Below are positions 1-13,100 of a stretch of 35,781 bases of DNA, in pieces (position 1 is the stretch's first letter; each line of letters opens with the position of its first letter). The stretch is from Temnopleurus reevesii (taxonomy: Eukaryota > Echinodermata > Echinoidea > Temnopleuroida > Temnopleuridae): contig BQKZ01000704.1 of assembly GCA_036244855.1 (NCBI GenBank), positions 111,884 to 147,664 of the forward strand. Direction: 5' to 3'. Made by a program: the position numbers and the translations under genes. Below the pieces are notes generated by a model. The model made no database searches. It was not told the origin of the DNA and worked only from the letters and a program-made list of their open reading frames with translations.

Positions 1-944
1 AGATATCCTAAAGATTATGTGTGAGAAATATCTCAGCAAAATCTGACCAGGAACAATGTCATTTTAGATGAAATATACACCCCTCTCATTTTTGCCGTTC
101 AAAGTATTTGGGTCCCTTCTCTGCATCCCACTCACTTTACACGCAGTTGGAGATTTTCACGAAAAAGTCTTGATTCCACCGAGCGCGCGTTTTACATCGC
201 GTGTGTCAATGAGGCGCAGAGGAGGAACCCCTTACCATACATTTGTTTTCACCTGAACAAGAAAAAAATTACAGTTAAGTGATAGGCAAGCATGGAAAAT
301 ATAATCTTATAAGTTATTGCTAGTAAAATTATAAATTAATGTGTGAAATAAAACCTGCATACCGGTAGTCATTTTCAGATGTTTTAGGGCTTTTTACTCC
401 ATTCTAAGTCTTATTTTCTACATGAAATTATTTTCGAAAAATCAGGAGAAAAGCTTTTTTCCGACAGGTAGAAGCAATTTTTCAAAAAGTCCTGTGAAAG
501 TGGAATTTTCTACTGCCTTGCGTAATACTTGTCAGGTGTGTTGATAAGCGATGATTATTTGTAGGGCTTTGTACATTAAAGGTGGTAGGATATAAAGTCT
601 ATAGTTAATATTGGCTCATTTAGTTATTCAAGACATAGATTTGAACTGTCAAAAACACACATTGCTCAATATTCTGAATTTGTGATAGTCAAGAACATTC
701 AAGAATAAGTTTTATTTCTCAGTAAAAACTGCAAACTACATTATGTTGACGTTCCATACAAAAATGAAGACAACATGAAGTTGGCAGAAGCTGGCAGAAT
801 GTATCAAGGATATTTACACAAACAATATACTTCTCCAATATTTATCTGATTTTATTTATATACCCAAGGTGTTTTTTTTTATAATCAAGAAGAAGTATTT
901 GATTTGTCAGTTAAATTACAAACAATATTGTCTTTACTTTATAG
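1..944. other. Upstream intron, no exon seen
   Basis: AT-rich sequence before the first recognisable exon. Short frames here look like chance. The only structured item I see is a relic of exon 1 at 763-812. The 5' exons and promoter of the gene must be further upstream. Confidence 0.6.
763..812 (+). pseudogene. Relic copy of THADA exon 1 start
   Basis: AATGAAGACAACATGAAG followed by TTGGCAGAAGCTGGCAGAAT aligns to the start of exon 1 (946 onward: AATGAAGGAAATGTGAAA, CTTTGGCAAAAGCTGGCAGA) with a small indel that shifts the frame. It lies 183 bp upstream in the same orientation and has no usable acceptor. Confidence 0.6.
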
Positions 945-1164
945 GAATGAAGGAAATGTGAAACTTTGGCAAAAGCTGGCAGAAAATATCACCGCAAAGA
1001 CTGAGCAAGCCGTAAAAGGATGCCGCCCTGCCAAGGCTGTGACCAAGAACCCTCCCAATATTCAGGGATGCAGTCAAGCTACTCTGGAAGATATTGTATC
1101 ACAATTCTGCTGGGTGTTTTTTGAGCTGGCTGTAGATGTCAAGCTGGTCAGAAAAATGCACAAG
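945..1164 (+). CDS. THADA: THADA exon 1 of window
   Basis: Acceptor TTTATAG before 945; donor GTCAGT at 1165. Enters with the last base of a codon and leaves at phase 0. Encodes a Lys-rich stretch ending FELAVDVKLVRKMHK. I do not recognise this N-terminal stretch by itself; it is assigned by phase continuity. Its last 78 nt recur inverted at about 9222-9300. Confidence 0.7.
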
Positions 1165-4100
1165 GTCAGTTTATATAATACAGTCAAACCTGTCAAGGTC
1201 AACCACCTTAGGGATATTCTGGAAGTCAACCGGAATCAATTTTCATTTTACTTGACTTGTCAAAAATGACATTGGGTAGATTCCGCATATAAAAAGGGGA
1301 CTCATCACAAATGCATATGTTAGTGAAAACTGGGAAATGCACATGGGAAATGCACATGACAGATTGGGGCAATGGACGAGTGGCTTGTCAAAAATGAAAC
1401 ATAGTTGTTAAGTTACAATGCATGAAAGAGATCTTTTTTGTATTACACAGGAGGCCATATCATGAAACTTTGTCAGCAACAAAATTAGTCAGAAAAGACA
1501 AATCCAGTGAAATCCTTAATTCTGATTGGCTTAAAACCACTAACGCTGACTGTTGTTTTAGCAACTGTAAGAAAATCCGCTCTTGTTGCTCTGACTAATT
1601 TTTATGAACTGGCACCCTGGTAATGTAAGCGCAGATGTGCTGCATTTATTAAAAACGATTGTTTAACATGAAAGTTTGAAAGCATAAGCATGTTTACAAA
1701 ATTATAATGCATTGCTATGAATATATTCATGTACCTATGCTCACTGAAGATGGTGCTGGTGGCACTTTGTTTGCAGTTGTCCATTCGTCTTGTTATCGTC
1801 ACAACAACGTTAGAACCATCGATAGTATCAACTTTCTTAAGCTTTTCTTTTCTTACGCTTTATTTCAGGGTGTGGTTGCATTGTCTGAGCTTTACCCTAA
1901 GATGGCAGACATAATTGATGCTGAGTTTGTGGTTCTTCTATCAGAGAACGGTGGTCTCATGACCAGCTCTCAGGCCTCAAAATGTAAGTTGACGATATCC
2001 TTAATGTTGTCACTTCCATGCCATTATTTTTTTATACTGAACAAATTAAAAATATTCAGTCCCCTCGACATTTTGTGTTGCAGTGTCACTGAAAATTGTT
2101 ATAACTTTTTTCTTTCATCTTTTGCGCAACTTTTGCCTTTGATGTCCTTGGCTTAATTTGTGCATAGCTGTATTGAAATATGGGAACATTTTTTTATTCT
2201 ACAAGTATGTAGATATTTTCTTAGATTTGGTTGAGGTAAATTGTTCATATTTTTGTTTCTCTAAGTATACAATGTCTTTGAGGGAAACACTCTATTAGAT
2301 GGACTACTTAGAGTTGCAAACCATTCTGGAATATATGCATGAGGTCTAAATTAGAATATGAATAACAGCTGAACATTAATGAGAGAAACAAGACAACAAG
2401 AACCGTATTCTCAGCCATTCACTTGTAAGTATTGAGTTCCTATGAAAATACACCTCAGGTATATTCCAGAACAGTCAGAATCTTTGCAGTTGAAGCACAT
2501 TTCCCGATATGTATATATTTGGGCATATTAGCCAATAATGATAAGAAATGACAAAATTTTGAAGTGCTTTATAGGAAAGTTTCAAAGTGCTAGGAGAAGA
2601 ACAAAATAGCTCCTAGATATTAATGAATGAGGAGACACAATGTAAAATTAAAACTGGCCACTGTAGACAAAATTGACTAATTGTGATTCATATTCTTTGA
2701 TTTCTTCCAGTATCTAATCTCCTTGAAGGAAGCCCTCTATTGCACGGACCACTCGCTGCACATTTCCCACAATTCCTTGCTGCCATGAGACGATCTACCG
2801 ACTCCATAATTGCTGAGGTTATATGCAAGCCCCCTGGCACGTTCCTTCACTCTGAATTGTCCGCATGCTGCTCGGCACTAACTAAACTGGCCTTACAAAT
2901 GTTCCAACTAGTTCCATTGCAACTTGGACAGATCCTCAGTGGCGCCCAGAGCAGAGAGGGTGGCTTTGGAAAGAAGCAGCCACCAGACCTTGCCCCTGAT
3001 CTGTCTGCTCTTGTCGGCAATCTTGTGGTCATTATGTGTAGCAAGGTAAATTAAGGGATGGAATTATAATAATGATAATTCAATTTTTATATAGCGCATA
3101 ATAAAGCATATGAATTCTCTATGCGCTGAATTATTAAGGATAGTTTATTTTACTCAATGGATAAATCATTGGTTAAGTAAAATTTATGCATAAATTTGAT
3201 TGATTAATAGCCACACAAGTCACAGGCACATTCATTGGACTACTTGCAGTATTTGTATTAGATAAAGTACCTTATGTTCAAATTCATGGTTTTGGATTGA
3301 AATAAAGTGTTTTTAGAAGATGTTTGGAAGTGATTTATTTTCATTTGTAAGGCTTCATGAACAATTAGATGAGATATACACTTTATAATATTGCTTGGAA
3401 TTTCATGAACCATTGTTGTACTTTTTAGCAGCAATGATTCTGGTTGTTAATATGAGATTAAATCAAATTAACAAACTTTGAAAGTTTGACCCAAATCTGA
3501 CTACCTGTTCGAGAGTAATGAGTTTTCAGAAATAGAGATATCCTCTTATAGTTAGGGCATTTTAGGCAAATTTCTCGACCATCTGTGAAAAAATTGCTTA
3601 CCAATAGCTTTTTTCACCAATGTGTTCAAAAAGGTGTCTACTATCATCTCTCAATTAGTTCCATCCCAAATCCTTGTGGAATTTCGTCAGGAGCCAATCA
3701 TAGTTGAGGACCCGAAACGGGGCGTGGCCAAAATTGAGATCTTTGTTTTCCCCCCAATCTAAGCATGTGCAATGTCTAGATGGGGTTTTCTTGGGTGCTG
3801 AATCAATAAAAAGCATTAATGTTCATTAAAAAACATTATTTGACCTTGAAATAGGCCACGCCCCCTTTTTGCACCCACCAAAATACGTAAATGTTGGTAT
3901 TTTTGTGCATATATACTTTGGGGTTTTGATAGAAGGTTTTGGGGTGCTCTGAAAACGTTTGTTTTCGCCAATGTGTTCATAAAGGTGTCTCCTAGCACCT
4001 CTCAATTAGTTCCATCCCAAATCTTTGTTTCATTTTGTCAGGAGCCAATCAAAGTTGAGGACCGAAAAGGGGGCGTGGCCAAAATTGAGATTTTTGTTTT

Positions 4101-7100
4101 TCCGCAATATAACTTATTACAAGCATGTAAAATGTCTAAATGGGGGATTTCTGGGGTGCTGAATTCATCAAAAGCATTAATATCCAGTAAAAATAATCAT
4201 TTGGGCTTGAAATAGGCCACGCCCCCTTTTTGCACCCACCAAAATATGCACATAGTGGCATTTTTGCGTACGTTATTGGGTTTATACAAAGGGATTTTAG
4301 GGACTTCTGTAAATATTTGTTTGCGATTGTTATGGTTCTAATTTCCCTTCTATTCATCACACTGGATATAATTTTTCGGTACCCCATGGAACAGGATATT
4401 CACAGCCGGCATTGATGATATCATCCTTCTTTGCTCTGATGTCTAGAAAGATATCCATGGCTTGTTCACCAAAGTTGATTTGTTGAACCCCAAAATCGCT
4501 GACACAGTATCACAGCCAGAGAAGCTGTACAAGAAGATCAAATACTTCCTGTATCTCTCTGGGAGGGCCTCTTTACAATGTCGCAAGACGTTTCTTTAGA
4601 TGTTGTGAGGAAGATTGGTTGGTCTACAGCAAGAGATGATGAGTCAATTTTTTGCATTATTTAGAGCTGCTCGGACTATAGCAGTGTGTGCATCATCATG
4701 GCATTGCTCTACGCTGATTACATTTTTAGTGAATGTCTCAGAAAGTAACAAAATGAGCTGGGCCGTGTTGCTCTTGTTGTCGGGGAACTTTTCCCTGAGA
4801 ACAAGGCTTGTGAGGTCTGGGCAAATTATAATGTCGCAGCATGCATTCTTAGTTCTTCGCTGATGGTAATGGTCCTTAGTGGAGCTGCCATATCCATCAA
4901 AGACCACAGTGATCATTAGACGTTGCCTCCCCATCATGCCCATGGACTTCACAAGCTGGAGGTACCTCTCTGCCCCATGAACGGAAGGACATGAGTTCAA
5001 TCCCCAGAGCTCTACCGCTGAGTCACATATGTCCCGTTGGAAGAAAGGATGGAGAGAGGTTTAAGACCTTGGCTGAAGGAGGGAGGACATCAGCACTCTG
5101 GGTATGGCAGAATGCATGGCAGAATCGATCTCATCAAGATGTTTATCAGGTGTGAACGTATCTCAGGTCACACAGGTCACCTCAACTCCATTGTTGCAAT
5201 GCTCAATACCGTTGCAGCAGCAGGCCACCATCAATATGCCAGGGGAGCAGGGCTGTATGTACAGCTAATGAACCAGCGACAGACCTATCCACTGTTCCGG
5301 GAAACTCAGCAAATTCACAGTGTATGGAAACCAGGCAGTCAGGTTTTCAGATCATGAGTGGTCAGTTACTTGAACTGGCATCAGGATTGAGACTGGATTC
5401 AGCAGCACTCCAGAGGAGATTGGCAGAGCTATGCAGGCTAAGATGAATGGACGAACAATTCTGGACTCTATGGAATCGAAGCACAAGGTGAGGCCACTAG
5501 AGAGCCTGAGAAGTGCTCCCATAGTCTATGGGAAGAAGCTGGTCATCGACTCACTCAATCTCTTCAATCGTATTGTTATCATCAGTGAGCGAGAGGTCAA
5601 GTCAAAAGAGCTCTGAAATATGACACCAACACCAGTGTCTCTATTCGACAAAGACGAGAATATGCGAAAGCCAGTCAAATCAAGATATCTCGAGACATTT
5701 ATGGAACAAGGTGAACAACCACCCTGCGCTAGTCTGGTGATTGATAGTGGTTGGCTCTTGCCCAACGTCTAGTAGGAGGCTAATCTCACCTGGAAGGACA
5801 TTGCCGAGAAGTACCTCCAGCTTGTGAAGTTCATGGGGAGGCAACGTCTACAGATCATTGTCGTCTTTGATGGATATGGCAGCTCCATTAGGGACCATTA
5901 CCATCAGCGAAGAACTAAGAATGCATGCTGCGACATTCTAATATGCCCAGACCTTGTCCCCTGGGAAAAGTTCCCCGACAACAAGAGCAACACGGCCTAG
6001 ACTTTCTGAGACATTCACTAAAAATGTAATCAGCGTAGAGCAATGCCATGATGATGCACACACTGCTATAGTCCGAGCAGCTCTAGATAATGCAAAAAAG
6101 TTGAATCATTATCTCTTGCTGTAGACCAACCCATCTTCCTCACAACAGCTAAAAAAAATGTCTTGCGACATTGTAAAGATTAGGGAGGCCCTTCCAGTGA
6201 GATACAGGAAGTATTTGATCTTCTTGCACAGCTTCTCTGGCTGTGATACTGTGTCAGCGATTTCGGGGTTCAACAAATCAACTTTGGTGAACAAGCCATG
6301 GATATCTTTCTAGACATCAGAGCAAAGAAGGATGATAATGCCGGCTGTGAATATCCTGTTCCATGGGGTACCGACCAAATAATAGGAGACTTGAGACTTG
6401 ACATCCCCAGCAAGCGGGCTGCTATTGGAAGCATCAAACCTGAGAAACTGCCACCAACAACAGAAGCTGCAGTGCACCATTCCTTACAAGCTTATCTCCT
6501 AACAAGAGATTGGCTGATGTTGAAAACTCAACAGACCCAATCGCACCAGACTATCTTCTCAAGTTTGTCAGTTGCAACTGTGAGGGGCACTGTAGAACAC
6601 TTAGATGCTGTTGTAAAAAGCAAGGAGTCAAGTGTCTTTCTGCTTGCGGGAAATGTCATGGTAACACTTGCAAGAACAAAGACATCGGGGAGTTATATCA
6701 TAAAAGAAAATAATAATGACTGATGCACTTCTGTTGGAATACAATTGATCATATGGGAGGTAGGAGAAATGGGAATTAATAGTTCAATTGCACACTTCTA
6801 CTGTAGAGTTTCTTTTTTTAGAGAGAGGGTGTAGTACAAATTCAATGATACATCTCAATTCAGGATTCTCAAGGACTGTACCCACTGATAATGACTAATA
6901 CACATATGAAACAAGAATACATGTCTCTTTGCAAAAAGTAGGCGTGGCCTATTTTGATTGTCAGGTATTATTAAAATAGAATGTGTTTGGATCCATTCAG
7001 CATCTCAAGAAACCTTTTTTTAGACATCTCATCTACTCTAATACTGAAAAATATAATTGCTTGCCCTTTTTATACCCACTCTTTGTTGACTAGGTTTAAC

Positions 7101-10100
7101 TGGCTCCCTGTTTTTTTTCCACAATGATGATGGTTTAAATTTCTTGAAAATAACAAATTTGATTAGTAAGCACACCAGTCATAGAATTATATCCAGTGTG
7201 ATGAATAGAAGGGAAATTAGAACTATTATCGCAAACAAATGCTTTACAGAAGTCCCTAAAATCCCTTTGTATAAACCCAATTACCTACGCAAAAATACCA
7301 CTATTAGCATATTTTGGTGGGTGCAAAAAGGGGGCGTGGCCTATTTCAAGACCAAATGATGATTTTTTTTTTACTGGATATTACTGCTTGTGATGAAATC
7401 AGCACCCCAGAAAACCCCCATTTAGATATTTTACATGCTTATAATAAGTTATATTGCGGGAAAAACAAAAATCTCAATTTTAGCCACGCCCCCTTTTCGG
7501 TCCTCAACTTTGATTGGCTCCTGACAAAATTAAACAATGATTTGGGATGGAACTAATTGAGAGGTGCTAGGAGACACCTTTATGAACACATTGGCGAAAA
7601 CAAACGTTTTCAGAGCACCCCAAAACCTTCCATCAAAACCCCAAAATATATATGCACAAAAATATCAACATTTACGTATTTTGGTGGGTGCAAAAAGGGG
7701 GCGTGGCCTAATTCAAGGCCAAATAATGTTTTTTAATGAACATTAATGCTTTTTATTGATTCAGCACCCAAGAAAACCTCCATTTAGACATTTTACATGC
7801 TTAGATTGGGGGGAAAACAAAGATCTCAATTTTGGCCACGCCCTGTTTCGGGTCCTCAACTTTGATTGGCTCCTGACAAATTTCCACAAGGATTTGGGAT
7901 GGAACTAATTGAGAGATGATAGTAGACACCTTTTTGAACACATTGGTGAAAAAAGCTATTGGTAAGCAATTTTTTCACAGATGGTCGAGAAATTTGCCTA
8001 AATTGCCCTAACTATTATGGGGGCAAGTTTCGCAGAATATGTGATGTACTAACAAACAAGTATCCATTCACTTTGTATGTCAATTTGAAAAAAAACAATG
8101 TTGAAGTTGAGAAAAGGATTCAATATGATTTTTAAGTTAATGATTGTTTAGTTTATATAAGCAGGTTATTCTCAACAAATAATTAATATTTTCTCTTCTT
8201 TTTCAAAAAGAGAAAACAATGAGAAGTTTTGTTCAAAGAATTAATGAAGAGTTCTCAGCCATGATGTCACAGATTTTATAGAATTTGCCAGCTCAAGGAT
8301 CCACATCAGAAGATATCACTAACCATTTGAAAATTCATTACTTTTGAACCGAACCCAGATTCTACTAAAATGTTATGATTCTACTATGATTTTCATCTTG
8401 TTTTTCTGCATAATTGACAAAAGAGCAGTTGTTTCCATATGATTTGTGGTTTGGAGCATCGTGGTGTTGTGGTTCCGGATTGCGGCTTTCAACCAGAAGG
8501 TCATAGACTCGGATCCTTCTGGCGTTAATTTCCTTCAGCAAGAAATTCATCCACAATGTGCTGCACTTTATCCAAATAAAGTGAATGGTTACCTGTTAGG
8601 AATATTTATTCCTCGAAATGCTATGTGCGCTCTGGTGTACACTGGATTGAAGCCAGCACAATAATATGGCCCCCCCCAAAAAAAAAACACCTTGAGCACC
8701 CTGCAAAATGGATACTCGCACTATATGAATAGCATATATATATTAATATTATTATTATTATTATTATAATCATTATTATGAATGTGATCTTCTCTCATTG
8801 CTATCAGAAATTTACGAGAGAGAGTGGTTTGATGTGTGGCTCTGCGCTTGGGATGCTCTTCAATTCATTACCAAACCCCAAGGATGCTGTCTATCTGGCA
8901 TTAACTCTTTTTAATGCTTTCAATTGTGGTGAGTTGTAACAAGTGTTGTATATATTGATTTTCTTTGGGGTTGCTTACCTACCAACCAGCCTGATCAGTG
9001 TATGTCATTGAAGGTCTATTAGGTAGTACAATGAACAAAATATTTGTGGATTAAGCTTATCAAGACAGAATGCTGAAGAGAGAAATATTTGAAACTGCTG
9101 AATTAAATATCTTTCCATAACAGATGTGAACAAGAAGCAGATTTTTATGCCCCTGTCATCGTAAGGTGGTGCTGGAGGCTTTTTCTTATCGGATTGTCCG
9201 TCCATCCCTCCTTGTGCATTTTCCTGACCAACTTAACATCTATAGCCAGCTCAAAAAAGACCCAACAGAATCGTGACACATTATCTTCCGAGAAAATTTC
9301 AGAACCGATGGATGGATTTTGACCAAGCATGTGGGGATGAACTGATTAGATTTTGGGTTAAGGGGTCAAAGGTCACATGGCCCAAAAAGTTTTCAAAAAG
9401 CTTCCGAAATAGCTTGTTACCACGATAACTTGTAAAACCCTCTTGTAATATAGCACCAAAAACGAATACAGGCAGGAATGAGAAGCTAATTCATATCATT
9501 ACTTGCCTTTATTTACCATTTTTTTTTTACTTACAGCGACAGTCACTGATTTCCACTCGGACGCGGTCCTGTTCAATAAATTAAATGGTTCACCCTTTCA
9601 GGATTTTAGTCCTGTAGAGAAGGCGTTTGGTGCTCTTTGTTTTGTGCGAGGGCTCATTACGTGTGGCGAGGCCAAAGTGCTTCTCGAGAGAGTGACAATC
9701 GCAGATGATACCAATGAGGTCAGTATTGTCAACATTTATTTTCTCATTCCATGAGGGAATGAGAATATACAATACAGGAACCCTGTAACATAATGGTTAG
9801 CGATTAATTGATGATGAAAATGGCCAATCAAGTGTGATTTTTATATTAATTATGTTGTTATTTTTCCCTCTCTTCATTATCCATGCATTGTGCACTTGAT
9901 CTAAGTGGATTTCACGCCATACAAGTCACATTTATTGTAACCCCAAACTGGCTGTGTTTTAAGAATTTTGTTCAAAGGTATATTATGACTTGAAAGAGGC
10001 TCACATTTGCACATTGTTAGACAATTGATCAACTGTCTTCAATTAGATTATATATTGTATAATCAAATTTCATTTATCTTTATCCATACAGGGTAAAGTC

Positions 10101-13100
10101 TTCTTGGTTGGAACTCTTTTATCCATTACCCAAGAGCTTCTGAACAGTGCAGACACTCCCGAATTTCACTCCACTCAATGTAAGTTATATTTGGATAATC
10201 CTAAACAATTGTGTACTGTTCTACCCCCTGCATATTGGGTACCTTCCTGAAATAATTTTCATTATACATATCTGATTTGTAGATTAGTTGTCGTGCAAAT
10301 TTGGTATTGTGATTTTCTTTCTTTTTTTTTGTATTTTCGGTTTCACCACTACTCTATTTTGAGCTCATGTAGGTTTTGTTGTATTCAGTGGAAATCTTCA
10401 GTTACTTACCTCCCATTTGGAAAAAATATTTTGAGGGAAGGTTGTGATGTTTCATCCAACAGAACTCAGTAATTCATAGACTTTTATGTTATGTTATGAT
10501 AATGAAACTAAACAATTTTTCTTCCCTTTCTATCAGAGTATCTTTCATATTCATTCTCAAATATTTGGAGGTGTGCAGTTATATTGTAAATGCATTTTGA
10601 GCATGAATTCAACTTACAACCCTCCCCTTTTTTCCCCTTAAAAAATGTCCTTCTGTGTTCAACCTGTAGCTCCAATGTGTCCAACAACACCTACTAGACC
10701 TGCAATCAGTCGTCAAAAACAAATTCAGAAATTTCTTCAGCTTAGTTATTTGGTTGTGATTTTAATGCATCTTAATCTGAATGCCACAATTTTGCACACT
10801 TTAATTTTTTTTTTAATTGTGACAATATTCATTGTGTAGACCATCCAAAGTCCATTGCACTAGTGCTTCTTCAATTAATTAAAGGTGTTTTTATCTTAAG
10901 CCCTTTTACTTTTAAAATCCTGCAGTGTTCACCCTATGGCTCCAGTGTGTAAATCGACACCTTCCGGAACTGCGCTCCCTCATCAACAACAATGCCAAGC
11001 GATTTCTAGACCGGTCCTCCCACGTGGTCCAGCTGGTCCTTAGCTGTGTGTGGAGACACTGGCACAGTCCTGTCGATGGGGTCCCAGAACAGATCAGGAC
11101 CTTGTTTGGTACCCTCCTCGATACCTACCAAGCTGAGAATAGACTTCTGAATTCCAGCGATGATGAGGTAGTTACAGGATTCTTAACATTTATGAGCATG
11201 AATGTTGTATATTTTGCGTAAGATATTTTGTGCAAAATGATTTTGCATAAAATATTTTCTGCAAAATTGTGAATCAGCGCAATCATCGTCATATCTCTCT
11301 AACTTTAAAAATCCGCAACTTTTGAATGGATTGTCTGATTTTGTTCAAATTTTCAGAGTTTGTTCATCTGATTTTCTTAATTCAATTAGAGCTTGATAAA
11401 TCCAAGAGTTGGTTAGCCTTTAGTTATCTTTTAATGACCAGGAATCATCCTGAAATATTACTTGTTTGTACTTGCATTTTAAGGACATACATGGATATTA
11501 TTCTGTCTTTACATTGTACCGTATGTTTACATGATTCCTTGCTATCTAATTTTGTTTTGTCTTTTGTAATGTTATTCATCAATGTTTTTTACGCATATTT
11601 CAGCTGCTGTGGTACCTTGCCCAAGAGCTGATTGGATCCCCCGTCCACCTGAAGGGGCGATACACCCTCCTCTCCACCTTAATACCCCACCTAGGGGCGA
11701 GAGCGGTTCTACGCCTCCACCCCCAGCTCCCCAGTGAGCTACTCTCCTGTCTTCCAACGCACCATCTGGTGTACGCGGCCAATGAGGCTTACAAGACCCT
11801 GACGGGAAGGCTCAAGACAGATCTAGTTCAGACACAGGACCGGTCTAAGGTTCCGGATCCAGGCCAGGCTAGGGATCAGGATCCAGCACCTGTAAAGGAG
11901 ACTGCACTTGCGATCTGGCAGGCTCACTTCCTGGATGTTGTGGTTACTGGTCTTTGTAGTGATAACACGTGAGTTTCATGAAATGATTGACTTAGTTATT
12001 GGGTGAATTTGTGGATATGCTATCTTTGAGTTGGGGATGAAGTAAGATTAATGAGGAGAGATGGAGAAAAAGTAGTTTGATAAAAGTAGGTTTTAGAGGC
12101 AACAGAAACATACTTTGGATTGGCAGGCCTTCTTCTAAGATGTAGTTTTGACAAATCACTCTTTTGATAACTCTTTGAGTGTGACCTAGTAATTGGGTGA
12201 ATTCTTGATAATATAACCTGTAGATGGTATGAATTTCACCTAGATGCAGCCATGTGAAGGTACTTGCAAATTTGTACCTGCCCATCAGAGAGTGGCAAAG
12301 ATAATAATTGTCAACGAAATTAAATCTGTCCATATCTGTAGTAGGAGATATTGCACAGCATAGATGGCAAATCTGCCAATTGAATTCATCAGTATTCAAA
12401 CATTTCTTCTTTTGATTTCAAAACATGGCATATTTGGAAGTGAAGTGTATGTTTTTCTGAGCACTATATCATGGCATGGACTGTACAACTTTAACATGAG
12501 ATTAGATGGGGAGAGATTGAGAAGTACTTTCCAAATAAATTATGATTGTAGTGTAGAAAGAAACATGCTTGAGAACTGGTAGGCCCTCTTTTAGTACGTT
12601 TGAAGGTGTTCAAATATTTCCTTGCAATGAGAAAAACTTCTTGCAACAAAAAATGTTTAGAAAAACACCCTGGCAATAGTTCATACAACTTTTGCGTCCA
12701 TCAACATCTCCCAAGTGTGCTAAGCTCACAAACGTTCCCTTCTCTTACCAACAGGCTGGTAAGAAACAGCATCACCAACACCTGGCTGCCCTGCACCTTC
12801 AAGCTCTTCCCCGAGACATTCGGCCTGCTCATGGATGTGAAGGTGACCTTCAGAGGCAGTAATGACCAAGGAGCAAGGGATCTCCATCGGAAAATCATTC
12901 TGTTAAAGCAAGCAAGGAGCTGCAAGATACTCCAAGGACTAGAATGGATGGTTAGGATGGAAAGTAGTGTAAAAGAGGGACTGCAAGCATAATCCAATTT
13001 TCGACTTAGAAAGTTTCAATTCACATGTTTTCAATTTTGCGGAATTCACCCATGTTTATTAAATATAGCATTCATTGCTTTTTGAGAAAGGAAGCACTTC

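Larger units (their letters stand above)
3549..8014. mobile_element. 4.47-kb element with long terminal inverted repeats
   Basis: Ends are TAGTTAGGGCA... and ...TGCCCTAACTA, each flanked by TTA (3546-3548, 8015-8017), consistent with a 3-bp target duplication. The outer inverted repeats are about 830-840 bp. Inverted similarity continues inward: 4378-4968 pairs with 5808-6372. About 812 bp (6373-7184) is found only on the right, and 4970-5805 is a unique centre. It lies within a THADA intron. I recognise no transposase. A TTA duplication is typical of PIF/Harbinger elements, and sea urchin TU foldback elements also have long inverted repeats; neither assignment is proved. Confidence 0.85.

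Noticed and set aside
3816..4415. Short open frames in both orientations, mirrored at 7144-7746
   Set aside because: They lie in the terminal inverted repeats and occur in both arms because the arms are copies. No recognisable protein.
6109..6294. Minus-strand 61-codon frame with VDLLNPEIADTVSQ
   Set aside because: Shadow of the plus-strand segment carrying SFSGCDTVSAISGFNKS, which fits the family motif.
11572..11782. Minus-strand Gly/Arg-rich frames
   Set aside because: Antisense of GC-rich exon 8.
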